Positions 16,513-25,302 of a stretch of DNA of 64,000 nt are shown one piece after another. Origin of the DNA: Variovorax sp. OK212 (GTDB lineage Bacteria; Pseudomonadota; Gammaproteobacteria; Burkholderiales; Burkholderiaceae_C); the NCBI RefSeq assembly GCF_900112425.1, contig NZ_FOLP01000005.1, positions 429,289 to 493,288 on the forward strand, in the 5' to 3' direction. Made by a program: the position numbers and the translations under genes. Below the pieces are notes generated by a model that did no database searches, was not told the DNA's origin, and was given only the letters and a program-made list of their open reading frames with translations. How positions within the stretch are numbered: position 1 is the first letter of the stretch; every line of letters starts with the position of its first letter.

Positions 16513-17820
16513 ATGCAAAAACTTGCAAAAATCAATACCATGGGCCCCATGCAAAACTTGATACCCAAGATCGAGTCGCAGCTGGCTTCGCTGCCTGTCC
16601 CCATCGCGCTGGAACTGCCGGATGGCCGGCGCGTTGCCCAGGCCGGGGCCCGCGTCACGCTGGCTTTCAAGGAGTGGACGGTGCTCGCCAAGCTGGCGGC
16701 CCGGCAGGTGGGCGCCATCGGCGAGGCCTATGTCGAGGGCAAGGTGCAGATCGAGGGCGCCATGCGCGACCTGATCGACGCCACGGTGGGCATGCTGCCG
16801 GGCAATCCGGCGGAGACCGACACCAGCTGGTGGAGCCGCCTGCAGCACCGCACGAAGTCGCGCGGCTCGCATTCGCTGCGCAAGGACGCCGCGCAGATCG
16901 AGTTTCACTACGACGTTTCCGACGACTTCTACGCGCTGTGGCTCGACCCGCGCCGCGTGTATTCCTGTGCCTACTTCCGCACGCCCGAGCTCACGCTGGC
17001 GCAGGCGCAGGAAGCCAAGCTCGACCACATCTGCCGCAAGCTGATGCTGCAGCCGGGCGAGCGCTACCTGGACATCGGCTCCGGCTGGGGCGCATTGCTG
17101 CTGTGGGCGGCCGAGCACTACGGCGTGGACGCCACCGGCATCACGCTGTCGAAGAACCAGCACGCGTACGTCCAGCGCCTGATCGAGGAGAAGGGCCTGC
17201 AGGGCCGGGTGCGCGTGGAGCTGCGCGACTACCGCGAGCTGCCCGACACCCAGCCTTTCGACAAGATTTCATCGGTGGGCATGTTCGAGCACGTGGGCGC
17301 GGCCAACATGCCGACCTACTTCCGCAAGATCCACACGCTGCTCAAGCCGGGCGGCCTGGTGCTCAACCACGGCATCACCTCGGGCGAGCTCAACTACCGC
17401 CAGCTGGGCGCCGGCATGGGCGACTTCATCGAGAAGTACATCTTCCCGGGCGGCGAGCTGCTGCACGTGACGCACGTGCTGCGCGAGACGGCCGCGGCCG
17501 GGCTGGAAATGGTCGACACCGAGAGCCTGCGCCCGCACTACGCGCGCACGCTGTGGGCCTGGTCGGACGCGCTCGAGGCGCAGCTCGGCGTGGCGCTTGA
17601 AGTGCTGCAGCGCAACGGCGGCCGCCAGGCCGAGAACGCCGAGCGCGTGCTGCGGGCCTACCGCCTGTACCTGGCGGGTTCGGCCATGAGTTTCGAGCAG
17701 GGTTGGATCTCCCTGCACCAGATGTTGTCGACAAAGCCTGACGGCAATGTAGGGCGCGAAGGCGTCTTGCGCGGTGCGCAATCGGTGTACCCTTTTGCCC
17801 GTGACTTCATCTACAAGTGA
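16513..17820 (+). CDS. cfa: cyclopropane-fatty-acyl-phospholipid synthase
   Basis: SAM-dependent methylation of the double bond of membrane-lipid acyl chains. The 435-residue protein has an N-terminal lipid-binding domain and a Rossmann methyltransferase domain with YLDIGSGWGALLLWAA, followed by SKNQHAYVQRL, SVGMFEHVGAANMPTYF and the C-terminal SFEQGWISLHQML typical of the family. ATG at 16513 is chosen because GGAG lies eight bases upstream. ATGs at 16540 and 16549 are possible alternatives without a clear ribosome-binding site. Divergent from the aromatic operon. Confidence 0.9.
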   Translation: MQKLAKINTMGPMQNLIPKIESQLASLPVPIALELPDGRRVAQAGARVTLAFKEWTVLAKLAARQVGAIGEAYVEGKVQIEGAMRDLIDATVGMLPGNPAETDTSWWSRLQHRTKSRGSHSLRKDAAQIEFHYDVSDDFYALWLDPRRVYSCAYFRTPELTLAQAQEAKLDHICRKLMLQPGERYLDIGSGWGALLLWAAEHYGVDATGITLSKNQHAYVQRLIEEKGLQGRVRVELRDYRELPDTQPFDKISSVGMFEHVGAANMPTYFRKIHTLLKPGGLVLNHGITSGELNYRQLGAGMGDFIEKYIFPGGELLHVTHVLRETAAAGLEMVDTESLRPHYARTLWAWSDALEAQLGVALEVLQRNGGRQAENAERVLRAYRLYLAGSAMSFEQGWISLHQMLSTKPDGNVGREGVLRGAQSVYPFARDFIYK

Positions 17821-17832
17821 GTGAGAAACACC

Positions 17833-18156
17833 ATGCTCTATCGATTCCAGTCCCGTGCTTCTCCCGATTTCGTGATGCTCGAAGTGCATGCGCGCCAACT
17901 GCTCGACATCGTCGGCAAGTCGATCGCGCCGCAGGGCATCATCACCGTCGAGCAGATTCCCGGTGCCATCTCGGCGCTCGAGGCCGCGCTGAGCCGCGAG
18001 GGCGGCAACGCCCACAACCATGACGACTACGCCGTCGAAGGCCACGCCAACGACGCCGAGAAGCAGCATGTGGGACTGCACCAGCGTGCAGCCCCCCTGC
18101 TTCACATGCTCAAGGACTCGCTCGCCGAGAGCAAGGACGTGACCTGGAAGACCTGA
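17833..18156 (+). CDS. DUF1840 family protein
   Basis: A 107-residue protein starting MLYRFQSRASPDFVMLEVHA, with a second conserved block QRAAPLLHMLKDSLAES near the C-terminus. It matches the DUF1840 family found mainly in betaproteobacteria; function unknown. It lies 12 bp after cfa and may be cotranscribed with it. GTG at 17821 would add four residues, but ATG at 17833 fits the family N-terminus and is preceded by GAGAAAC. Confidence 0.82.
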   Translation: MLYRFQSRASPDFVMLEVHARQLLDIVGKSIAPQGIITVEQIPGAISALEAALSREGGNAHNHDDYAVEGHANDAEKQHVGLHQRAAPLLHMLKDSLAESKDVTWKT

Positions 18157-18162
18157 GCGCGC

Positions 18163-19203
18163 TCAGTCGACCTTCGCGCCGGAGTCCTTGACCACCTTCG
18201 CCCACTTCACGTGTTCGCTCGCAATGAGCTTCGTGAAGTCGGCGGGTGAGTTCCCGCTGGGCAGCGCGCCCTGCGCGAGCATCTTTTCCTTGATGGCCGG
18301 CGTGCCCAGCGACTTGGCCACTTCCTGCTGAATCCGGTTCACGATCTCGGGCGAGGTGCCCGCCGGTGCCAGCAACCCGAACCACGAGCTCGCCTCGAAG
18401 CCCTTGAGCGTCGGGCCGCCCACTTCGGCCACCGTCGGAATGTCGGGCAGCGCGGGCGAACGCTGCGCGCTCGTCACGGCCAGTGCCGTGAGCTTGCCGG
18501 CCTTGATCTGCGCCATCGACGAAGGCAGGTTGTCGAACATCACGTCGGCGTTGCCGCCCACCATGTCAAGCAGCGCCGGGCCCGATCCCTTGTACGGGAT
18601 GTGCGCCATGAACGTGCCCGTCATGCTCTTGAACAGCTCGCCCGCCAGGTGGATCGAGGTGCCGCTGCCGCTGGACGCCATGTTCAGCTTGCCGGGGTTG
18701 GCCTTGGCGTACTTGATGAAGTCCTGCACGTTGTGGATGTTCAGCGTCTTGGCCTTCTCGGCGTTCATTTCCATCACGTTGGGCACGGCGGCCACCAGCG
18801 TGATCGGCACGAAGTCCTTGATCGGGTCGAAGGGCAGCTTGGGGTACAGCGCGCGGTTGATGCCGTGCGTGCCCACCGTGCCCATGAGCAGCGTGTAGCC
18901 GTCGTTGGGTGCGCGCGCCACCAGCTCGGCGCCCACGTTGCCGCCGGCGCCCGCGCGGTTGTCCACGATGAACTGCTGGCCGAAGGCCTTCGAGAGCTCG
19001 GGCGCCACGGCGCGCGCCAGGATGTCGGTGGTGCCGCCGGCCGCGAACGGCACGACGATGCGAACCGGCTTGGTCGGCCAGGTGGCCTGGGCCCACGCAG
19101 GCGCGGCCATCAGGGTGACGGCCGCAGTGACCGAAGCGGCCAGAACGGTGCGGCGCGTGGGCCGCAGGGTGGACTGGAGAGAAGAGGAAAAGAGAAAAGT
19201 CAT
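18163..19203 (-). CDS. Bug/TTT-family periplasmic substrate-binding protein
   Basis: A 346-residue solute-binding protein of the tripartite tricarboxylate transporter (Bug) family. A signal peptide (RRTVLAASVTAAVTLMAAP, then AWA) is followed by WPTKPVRIVVPFAAGGTTDI, the carboxylate-binding entry strand, and later IPYKGSGPALLDMVGG and AVTSAQRSPALPDIPTVAE. The family binds carboxylates or amides. No membrane components (TctA/TctB) lie nearby, so it is one of the orphan Bug proteins common in this lineage. It follows a LysR gene on the same strand at a 62-bp gap. Confidence 0.9.
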   Translation of the reverse strand: MTFLFSSSLQSTLRPTRRTVLAASVTAAVTLMAAPAWAQATWPTKPVRIVVPFAAGGTTDILARAVAPELSKAFGQQFIVDNRAGAGGNVGAELVARAPNDGYTLLMGTVGTHGINRALYPKLPFDPIKDFVPITLVAAVPNVMEMNAEKAKTLNIHNVQDFIKYAKANPGKLNMASSGSGTSIHLAGELFKSMTGTFMAHIPYKGSGPALLDMVGGNADVMFDNLPSSMAQIKAGKLTALAVTSAQRSPALPDIPTVAEVGGPTLKGFEASSWFGLLAPAGTSPEIVNRIQQEVAKSLGTPAIKEKMLAQGALPSGNSPADFTKLIASEHVKWAKVVKDSGAKVD

Positions 19204-19265
19204 GCGCGCGTTTGTACAGGGGCGCGCCGTGGGCGTCGCGGGTGAAAACCCCGTGAGCCGCGCGG

Positions 19266-20192
19266 TCAGCCCACCTGCATCCGCTGTGCGAACTTCTCGT
19301 TGCGAAAACGCTCGAGCACGAAGTCGATGAACACGCGCGTCTTCGGCGGCAGCAGCTTCTTGCTCGGGTAGTAGAGCCACACCGCGCCCGCGTCCTGGAA
19401 CCACTCGGGCAGCAGCCGCACCAGTTCGCCGCCGCGCAGTCCGCGCTCCACGAAAGGCATCGGCAGCATCGCCACGCCCAGGCCCATCAGCGCGGCGTGC
19501 GCAATGGCTTCGGGGTCGTTGAAGATCGCGCGCGGGCGCGGCAGATCGACGGTGGCCTCTTCGCCGCGCGAATGCCGCAGCGTCCAGCTGCGCACCCGGC
19601 CCGTGGGCGAGGAGCGGCGCAGCAGCGTGTCGAGCGCGGCCAGCTCCGACGGGTGCCGCGGCCGCTTGCGGCCTTCCATGTACGCGGGCGAGGCCACCGC
19701 CACCACGTGGATGCGCGCCAGCTCGCGCGCCACCAGCCCGGCCGGCAGCTCGATGCCGCCGCCGATGGCCGCGTCGAAGCCTTCGCCCACCAGGTCGACC
19801 TGCTGGTTGTCGAAGTGCCAGTCCGGCAGGATGGCCGGGTAGCGCGCCAGGAAGTCGCCCATCATCGGCAGCACATGCTCGCGCCCGAAGGCCTGGCCCA
19901 TGCTCACCTTGAGCGTGCCGGCCGGCTGGCCGTCGTCGGTGTCGACGCCGGCCACGGCCTCCTGCAGCGTGGCCAGCGCGCCGCCGATCTGCGCCAGGAA
20001 ACGCTCGCCGCCCTCGGTCAGCGTGAGGCGGCGCGTGCTGCGCTGGAACAGCCGCACGCCCAGCCGCGCCTCCAGCCGCGCGACGTTCTTGCTGACCGCC
20101 GCCGGCGTCAGCCCCAGGCGCCGGGCGGCCGCCGAGAAGCTGCCGCCGTCGGCGCTTTGCACGAAGGATTCGAGGTGATTGAGCGGTTCCAT
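19266..20192 (-). CDS. LysR-family transcriptional regulator
   Basis: A 308-residue LTTR starting MEPLNHLESFVQSADGGSFS, with the helix-turn-helix AAARRLGLTPAAVSKNVARL at about residues 20-40 and a C-terminal effector domain. The frame is open far upstream, but only the ATG at 20192 gives the family N-terminus. It is divergent from an SDR gene across 111 bp holding a TTCAACC-AAA-GGTTGAA palindrome, the likely LysR binding site. This arrangement suggests it controls the SDR and itself. Confidence 0.9.
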   Translation of the reverse strand: MEPLNHLESFVQSADGGSFSAAARRLGLTPAAVSKNVARLEARLGVRLFQRSTRRLTLTEGGERFLAQIGGALATLQEAVAGVDTDDGQPAGTLKVSMGQAFGREHVLPMMGDFLARYPAILPDWHFDNQQVDLVGEGFDAAIGGGIELPAGLVARELARIHVVAVASPAYMEGRKRPRHPSELAALDTLLRRSSPTGRVRSWTLRHSRGEEATVDLPRPRAIFNDPEAIAHAALMGLGVAMLPMPFVERGLRGGELVRLLPEWFQDAGAVWLYYPSKKLLPPKTRVFIDFVLERFRNEKFAQRMQVG

Positions 20193-20201
20193 GCCGCTAT
20201 T

Positions 20202-20218
20202 TTCAACCAAAGGTTGAA
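20202..20218. promoter_or_regulatory. palindromic LysR-type operator
   Basis: A perfect 7-bp inverted repeat TTCAACC/GGTTGAA with 3-bp spacer, 10 bp from the LysR start codon in the intergenic region shared with the SDR gene. It has the T-N11-A geometry of LTTR boxes. Likely bound by the adjacent LysR protein. Confidence 0.65.
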
Positions 20219-20303
20219 TTTGATTGGCCGAATTGCTGGCTACCGGGAATGCAATCGAACGCCCAAACTCGAGCCCTTCCCACACACAACCCAAGGAAAA
20301 ATC

Positions 20304-21101
20304 ATGGCTTCGAACACTGCTTCTTCTGCTTCTTCTGCAGCTTCTTCTGTTGCTTCCACCCCCGTGCTGGCCGGCAAGGTCGCCTTCGTCACCGGCGGCT
20401 CGCGCGGCATCGGCGCGGCCATCGTGCGCCGCCTGGTGCGCGACGGCGCCGCCGTGGCCTTCAGCTACGGCAGCTCGCAAGCGGTCGCCGACGAACTCGC
20501 GCGCACCATCGAGGCCGAAGGCGGCCGCGCGCTGGCGCTGAAGATCGACAGCGCCGACGCCGACGCGCTCAAGGCCGGCATCGACCAGGCCGCCAAGCAC
20601 TTCGGCGGGCGCATCGACATCCTGGTCAACAACGCCGGCGTGCTGCACCTGGGCCCGGTCGAGCAGCTCACGCTGGCCGATTTCGACCGCACCATCGCCG
20701 TCAACGTGCGCGCCGTGTTCGTCGCGATCCAGGCCGCGCTGGCGCACATGGGCAAGGGCGGGCGCATCGTGAACATCGGCAGCACCAACGCCGAGCGCAT
20801 GCCCTTTGCAGGCGGCAGCATCTACGCCATGAGCAAGTCGGCGCTGACCGGCCTGGTGCAGGGCCTGGCGCGCGACCTCGGCCCGCGCGGCATCACGGTC
20901 AACAACGTGCAGCCCGGCCCGGTCGACACCGACATGAACCCCGCCAACGGCCCGATGGCCGCCACCATGCACAGCTTCATGGCCATCGAGCGCCACGGCC
21001 ATGCCGACGAAATCGCCGGCATGGTGGGTTACCTGGCCAGCCCCGAAGCAGCATTCGTGACCGGCGCGGGCCTGAACATCGACGGCGGCTTCGCAGCCTG
21101 A
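20304..21101 (+). CDS. SDR-family NAD(P)-dependent oxidoreductase
   Basis: A 265-residue classical short-chain dehydrogenase. A low-complexity Ser/Ala N-terminus (TASSASSAASSVAST) precedes the cofactor motif TGGSRGIGAA. Other motifs are NNAGV, the catalytic Ser (NIGSTNAERMP), YxxxK as YAMSK, and the C-terminal GAGLNIDGGFAA. AAGGAAAAATC precedes the ATG. The substrate is unknown. The last codons are the first copy of a 26-bp tandem repeat that continues past the stop. Confidence 0.9.
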   Translation: MASNTASSASSAASSVASTPVLAGKVAFVTGGSRGIGAAIVRRLVRDGAAVAFSYGSSQAVADELARTIEAEGGRALALKIDSADADALKAGIDQAAKHFGGRIDILVNNAGVLHLGPVEQLTLADFDRTIAVNVRAVFVAIQAALAHMGKGGRIVNIGSTNAERMPFAGGSIYAMSKSALTGLVQGLARDLGPRGITVNNVQPGPVDTDMNPANGPMAATMHSFMAIERHGHADEIAGMVGYLASPEAAFVTGAGLNIDGGFAA

Positions 21102-21151
21102 ACGTGGACGGCGGCTTCGCCGCTTGAACGTCAACGGCGGCTTCGCCGCCT
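21074..21151 (+). repeat. 26-bp tandem repeat, three copies, at the SDR 3' end
   Basis: Copies run 21074-21099, 21100-21125 and 21126-21151. The first encodes the last residues NIDGGFAA of the SDR. Copies two and three lie after its stop and would encode the same ending in the other two frames (NVDGGFAA*, NVNGGFAA*). Each copy contains a GGCGGC-TTC-G(C/A)(C/A)GC hairpin. A slipped-strand duplication is the simplest origin. Confidence 0.85.
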
Positions 21152-21170
21152 GAGCCCCGGCGGCGGGGGG

Positions 21171-22076
21171 TCAGCCGGCGCTTGCGCCGCCGGCCTGGTC
21201 TTCCACCGCCGCGATCTGCGCCAGGTGCTCGGCCAGGGCGCGCGCCGCGGGCTTGGCGGCCCGCCCCGCGGGGAACACCGCATGGAGCTCGACTGGCGCC
21301 ATGCGCCAGCCGGCGAGCACCGGCACCAGCGTGCCGCTTGCCAGCTCGGCGCGGCAACCCAGGCGGCTGGTCGAGGTGATGCCCAGGCCCGCCACGGCCG
21401 CGGCAATCGAGCCCTCGTTGATCGAGACGCTCAGCTTGCCCTCGACCCGCACGGACACCGTGCGCCCGTCCCGCTCGAGGGTCCAGCTCACGCCGCTCGG
21501 CCCCGCGATCACCGCATGGCCCGCCAGTTCGCCCGGCGCACCCGGCGTGCCGGCCCGCGCCAGGTAGGCCGGCGAGGCCACCAGCACGCGCTCGAACGCG
21601 CCGAGCCGGCGCGCCGTGGCGCTCGAATCGGCCAGCGTGCCGAAGCGCAGCGCCACGTCGGCGCCCGCGCTCACCAGCTCCTGGTGCAGGTCGCTCATGA
21701 GCAGCTCGATGCGCAGCGCCGGATGCCGCGCCATGAAGGCGGGCAGCCGCGGTATCGCCTCGCGCACCGCGAAGCTCGACGACATCGCCACGCGCAGCAC
21801 ACCGCGCAGCTCGCCCGTGCCGCGCGCGGCGTAGTCGGCCTCTTCCAGCGCCGCCAGGATCGGCTCGATGCGCGCGAGGTAGTCGCTCCCCGCCTCGGTC
21901 AGCGTGAGCGCGCGGGTGGTGCGCGTCAGCAGCGCGGCACCCACGTCCTTCTCGAGCGCGGCGATCACGCGCGAGACCGAGGGCTGCGACATCCCGAGCT
22001 CGCGCCCCGCGCGGGAAAAGCTCCCCGCGTGGGCGACGCGCGCGAAAAGCTTGAGGGCGGACAGGCGGTCGCTCAT
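21171..22076 (-). CDS. LysR-family transcriptional regulator
   Basis: A 301-residue LTTR (MSDRLSALKLFARVAHAGSF). The helix-turn-helix is AGRELGMSQPSVSRVIAALE and the effector domain has a DLHQELVSAGADVALRFG pocket region. It is divergent from a thioredoxin-fold peroxiredoxin-like gene across 125 bp that holds a small GATATATC palindrome at 22101-22108, so it may regulate that gene. It is convergent with the SDR; the 26-bp repeats lie between them. Confidence 0.9.
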   Translation of the reverse strand: MSDRLSALKLFARVAHAGSFSRAGRELGMSQPSVSRVIAALEKDVGAALLTRTTRALTLTEAGSDYLARIEPILAALEEADYAARGTGELRGVLRVAMSSSFAVREAIPRLPAFMARHPALRIELLMSDLHQELVSAGADVALRFGTLADSSATARRLGAFERVLVASPAYLARAGTPGAPGELAGHAVIAGPSGVSWTLERDGRTVSVRVEGKLSVSINEGSIAAAVAGLGITSTSRLGCRAELASGTLVPVLAGWRMAPVELHAVFPAGRAAKPAARALAEHLAQIAAVEDQAGGASAG

Positions 22077-22201
22077 GCCGAGGGATTCATGCAGATCATG
22101 GATATATCTTAGTCATGCGAGCCGGCTACCGCGCATGCGGCGAATGAAAGACAGTGAGCTCACGGCACCGCTTCCGGCGCCGGCCTCACTGGAGATTCCC
22201 C

Positions 22202-22882
22202 ATGTCATTGCCCGAAAAACTCGCAGCCTTCCGCGCCAACTTCGAAGCCGGCGGTCCGCCCTGGAACGCGCCCGCCTGCGTGCACGAGCCGATGCACCGC
22301 GCCACCGCCGAACTCGTGGCCGCCGGCGCCGCCGGCCGCGCGCTCAAGGCCGGCGACACCGCGCCCGCCTTCACGCTGCAGGACGCCGACGGCGTGGCGC
22401 ATTCATCGGCCGGCCTGCTGGCGCGCGGCCCGCTGGTGCTGACCTTCTATCGCGGCGTGTGGTGCCCGTACTGCAACATGGACCTGCAGGCCTTGCAGGA
22501 GGCCCTGCCCGCGGTGCGCGAGCGCGGCGCCGAGCTGGTCGCGGTGTCGCCGCAGACGGCGTCGAACAGCCGCAAGTCGGCGCGCGACAACAAGCTGGCG
22601 TTTCCCATCCTCTCGGACCCCGGCAACGAGGTGGCGGCCGCCTTCGGCCTGCGCTTCAGGCTGCCCGACTACCTGATCGAGCTCTACCGCGACGCCTTCA
22701 AGAACGACCTGACCGTGGTCAACGGCGACCCGGGCTGGACGCTGCCGATGCCGGCGCGCTACGTGATCGCGCCCGACGGCACCATCGCCTATGCCGAGGT
22801 CAACCCCGACTACACGAACCGGCCCGACCCGTCGGAGCTGCTGCCGGTGCTCGACAGCCTGCGGCGCGCGGCGGCGCGCTGA
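22202..22882 (+). CDS. peroxiredoxin-like AhpC/TSA-family protein
   Basis: A 226-residue cytoplasmic thioredoxin-fold protein. The redox centre is WCPYC in FYRGVWCPYCNMDLQAL, and a CxxC of this type is characteristic of PRX-like proteins acting on peroxides or as thiol oxidoreductases. The N-terminal 60 residues form a helical extension. ATG at 22202 is chosen because GGAGATTCCCC precedes it. Divergent from a LysR gene that could respond to redox stress; convergent with a MarR gene. Confidence 0.85.
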   Translation: MSLPEKLAAFRANFEAGGPPWNAPACVHEPMHRATAELVAAGAAGRALKAGDTAPAFTLQDADGVAHSSAGLLARGPLVLTFYRGVWCPYCNMDLQALQEALPAVRERGAELVAVSPQTASNSRKSARDNKLAFPILSDPGNEVAAAFGLRFRLPDYLIELYRDAFKNDLTVVNGDPGWTLPMPARYVIAPDGTIAYAEVNPDYTNRPDPSELLPVLDSLRRAAAR

Positions 22883-22888
22883 GCAAGC

Positions 22889-23311
22889 TCAGGGCCGGCC
22901 CGACACCGACAGGATCAGCTTGTCGAGCGTGGCGCCGAGCCGCGCGAGTTCGCCGGCATCCACGCCCGCGAACAGCGCGGCCTCCCGTTCCCGGCCCAGC
23001 GCGCCCACCGTTTCATGCAGCGCCTTGCCGGCCGCCGTGAGGTAGAGCCGGCCGCTGCGCTGGTCGGTCGGGTCTTCGTGGCGCTGCACGCGCTTGTGGC
23101 GCTTCAGGCCGGCCAGCGCGCGGCTCACCGCCATCTTGTCGAGGCCGGTCTGCTCGGCGACCTGCGTGGCGTTGAGCCCGGGCTGCGCGCCCAGCACCGC
23201 CATCGTTCGCCATTCGTTCAGCGTGAGCTGGTGCTCGCGGCCCACGCGCTCGTGAAACGGCCGCGCCGTGAGGTTGACCACCCGCACCAGCTTGAAGAAG
23301 AGCGGGTCCAT
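22889..23311 (-). CDS. MarR-family transcriptional regulator
   Basis: A 140-residue winged-helix protein. The core is LTLNEWRTMAVLGAQPGLNA, recognition helix TGLDKMAVSRALAGLKRHK and wing DPTDQRSGRLYLTAAGK. It is the last gene of a three-gene unit after the E1 alpha and beta genes (12 bp downstream of E1 beta), and so probably the local regulator. Ligand unknown. Confidence 0.88.
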   Translation of the reverse strand: MDPLFFKLVRVVNLTARPFHERVGREHQLTLNEWRTMAVLGAQPGLNATQVAEQTGLDKMAVSRALAGLKRHKRVQRHEDPTDQRSGRLYLTAAGKALHETVGALGREREAALFAGVDAGELARLGATLDKLILSVSGRP

Positions 23312-23323
23312 GCCGGGGCGCTG

Positions 23324-24289
23324 TCAGCCGGCCAGCTTCCTGGCGGCCGCGGCGATGGCGTCCACCCCCACCCGCGACTGCGCCTCCAGCACCGGCGCGT
23401 AGCCCACCGGAATGCGCGGCGCGCCCAGCCGCGCCACGCGGCAGCCCGTGGCCTCCGCCGCGCTGGCCGCGATCTCCGCGCCGAAGCCCGCGGCCTGCAC
23501 CGCCTCGTGCACGACCAGCAGGCGCCCGGTGCGCGCGCACGACGACAGCACCGTCTCGCGGTCCCACGGCCACAGCGTGCGCAGGTCGATCAGGTCGACC
23601 GCGATGCCCTCGGCCGCCAGCGCGTCGCAGGCGGCCGTGCAGGCCTGCATCTGCCGGCTCCAGCTCACCAGCGTGAGCGCGTTGCCCTCGCGCACGCGCG
23701 CCGCCTGGCCCAGCGGCACGGCAATGTCCTCGTCGACCTCGCCGCGCACGCCCCACAGCGTCTTGTGCTCGATGTAGACCACCGGGTCGCCGCACTGCAG
23801 CGCCGCGCGCAGCAGGCCGTGGTTGTCCTGCGGCGTCGACGGGCACACCACCACCACGCCCGGCAGGTGCGCGAACCACGCCTCCAGCGACTGCGAATGC
23901 TGCGCCGCCGAGGCGTCCCAGATGCCACCCGGCATGCGCGCCACCAGCGGCACGCGGCCCTGGCCGCCGAACATGAAGCGGTTCTTGGCGGCCTGGTTCA
24001 CCAGCTCGTCCATGCCGCACAGCGCGAAGTCGACCACGCGCATCTCGACCACGGGGCGCAGCCCGGCCAGCGCCATGCCCACGCCGGCGCCCATGATCGC
24101 GGCCTCGCTGATCGGCGTGTCGATCACGCGCTCGGCGCCGAAGTGCTGCTGCAGTCCCGTGTACTGCCCGAAGATGCCGCCGCGGCCCACGTCCTCGCCC
24201 AGCACCACCACGCGCGGGTCGGCCTCCATCTCGCGCTGCAGCGCGAGCACGGCGGCTTGCGAATAGCTCAGGTCTTTCTTCAATGCCAT
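23324..24289 (-). CDS. 2-oxoacid (or acetoin) dehydrogenase E1 component, beta subunit
   Basis: A 321-residue transketolase-like E1 beta. Motifs include VVLGEDVGRGGIFGQYTGL, the dimer-contact DTPISEAAIMGAGVGMA, and EMRVVDFALCGMDELVNQAA. The C-terminal domain has IDLRTLWPWDRETV and VVHEAVQAAGFGAEIAA. It forms the TPP active site with the alpha subunit, whose 3' end it overlaps by 10 bp. Relatives include pyruvate, branched-chain and acetoin E1 beta chains. No E2 or E3 gene is nearby, so the substrate cannot be assigned. Confidence 0.88.
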   Translation of the reverse strand: MALKKDLSYSQAAVLALQREMEADPRVVVLGEDVGRGGIFGQYTGLQQHFGAERVIDTPISEAAIMGAGVGMALAGLRPVVEMRVVDFALCGMDELVNQAAKNRFMFGGQGRVPLVARMPGGIWDASAAQHSQSLEAWFAHLPGVVVVCPSTPQDNHGLLRAALQCGDPVVYIEHKTLWGVRGEVDEDIAVPLGQAARVREGNALTLVSWSRQMQACTAACDALAAEGIAVDLIDLRTLWPWDRETVLSSCARTGRLLVVHEAVQAAGFGAEIAASAAEATGCRVARLGAPRIPVGYAPVLEAQSRVGVDAIAAAARKLAG

Positions 24290-25302
24290 TGGCCGGCTCC
24301 CGTGGTCTGAACGTCGGTGAAGGCGGCGCCGGCCTCGGGCCAGGGCGCCGCGTCGGCGATGGCCAGCGCGGTGTCGACCTCGTCGCGCGCCGCGTTCTCG
24401 ATGGCGTCGAGCGCCGCCGCGGCAACGCCCGTCGACAGCAGCCGGCCGCGCGCCCGCGCGATCGGGTCGGTCTCCAGCGCGGCGGCCAGCTCGGCCGGAT
24501 CGCGGTAGGCCGCGAGGTCGACCGACACATGGCCCTTCACGCGGTACGTGAGCGCGTGCAGCAGGCGCGGGCCGCTGCCGGCGCGCACCGCGGCCACCAG
24601 CGTGGCGGCGGCCTCGTGCACCGCGAACACGTCGTTGCCGTCGACCTGCGTGGCCGCGATGTCGAGCGCCTCGGCGCGCGCCGAGGCACCGTCGCCCGCC
24701 GTCATCGGGCCGCTGGCGGTGGTCGCGCTCCAGCGGTTGTCCTCGCAGACGAAAAGCACGGGCAGCCGGTACACGCGCGCCCAGTTGAGCGCTTCGAGGA
24801 ACGGCCCGCGGTTGATCGCGCCGTCGCCGAAGAAGCAGACCGTGATGTCGTCGCGCGTCTTCAGCAGCTTCTGCGCATGCGCGGCGCCCACCGCGATCGG
24901 CAGGCCCGCCGCCACCACGCCGTTGGCGCCCAGCATGCCGACCGAGAAGTCGGCGATGTGCATCGAGCCGCCCTTGCCGCCGTTGAAGCCGGTGGCCTTG
25001 CCGAACAGCTCGCACATCATCCGCGTGAGGTCGGCGCCCTTGGCCAGCGTGTGGCCGTGGCCGCGGTGCGTGGAGGTGAGGTAGTCGCTCGCGCGCAGGT
25101 GCGCGCACACGCCGGCCGGCACCGCCTCCTGCCCGGTCGACAGGTGCAGCGGCCCGCGCACCTTGGCGGCGCCGGCGGCCTGCTGGCCATAGGCGCTCAC
25201 GCCGCCCTGGCTGGCCGTCTCGGCGGCGTTCTCGAAGGCGCGTATGCGCACCATGACGCGGTAAAGCGCCTGGGCGGCACGGGGGGATGTGCTCGAGTCC
25301 AT
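24280..25302 (-). CDS. 2-oxoacid (or acetoin) dehydrogenase E1 component, alpha subunit
   Basis: A 340-residue TPP-binding E1 alpha. The TPP motif is CFFGDGAINRGPFLEALNWA followed by CEDNRWSATT. STHRGHGHTLAKGAD and GFNGGKGGSMHIAD are conserved active-site and phosphorylation-loop regions. GGAG lies five bases before the ATG at 25302, so the in-frame ATG seven codons upstream is less likely. It overlaps E1 beta by 10 bp. Acetoin or an unusual 2-oxoacid are possible substrates. Confidence 0.88.
   Translation of the reverse strand: MDSSTSPRAAQALYRVMVRIRAFENAAETASQGGVSAYGQQAAGAAKVRGPLHLSTGQEAVPAGVCAHLRASDYLTSTHRGHGHTLAKGADLTRMMCELFGKATGFNGGKGGSMHIADFSVGMLGANGVVAAGLPIAVGAAHAQKLLKTRDDITVCFFGDGAINRGPFLEALNWARVYRLPVLFVCEDNRWSATTASGPMTAGDGASARAEALDIAATQVDGNDVFAVHEAAATLVAAVRAGSGPRLLHALTYRVKGHVSVDLAAYRDPAELAAALETDPIARARGRLLSTGVAAAALDAIENAARDEVDTALAIADAAPWPEAGAAFTDVQTTGAGQWH

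Noticed and set aside
14187..16718. An 843-codon antisense-type frame over the monooxygenase gene
   Set aside because: Low-complexity Arg/Ala/Pro-rich translation with no domain; a GC-bias shadow.
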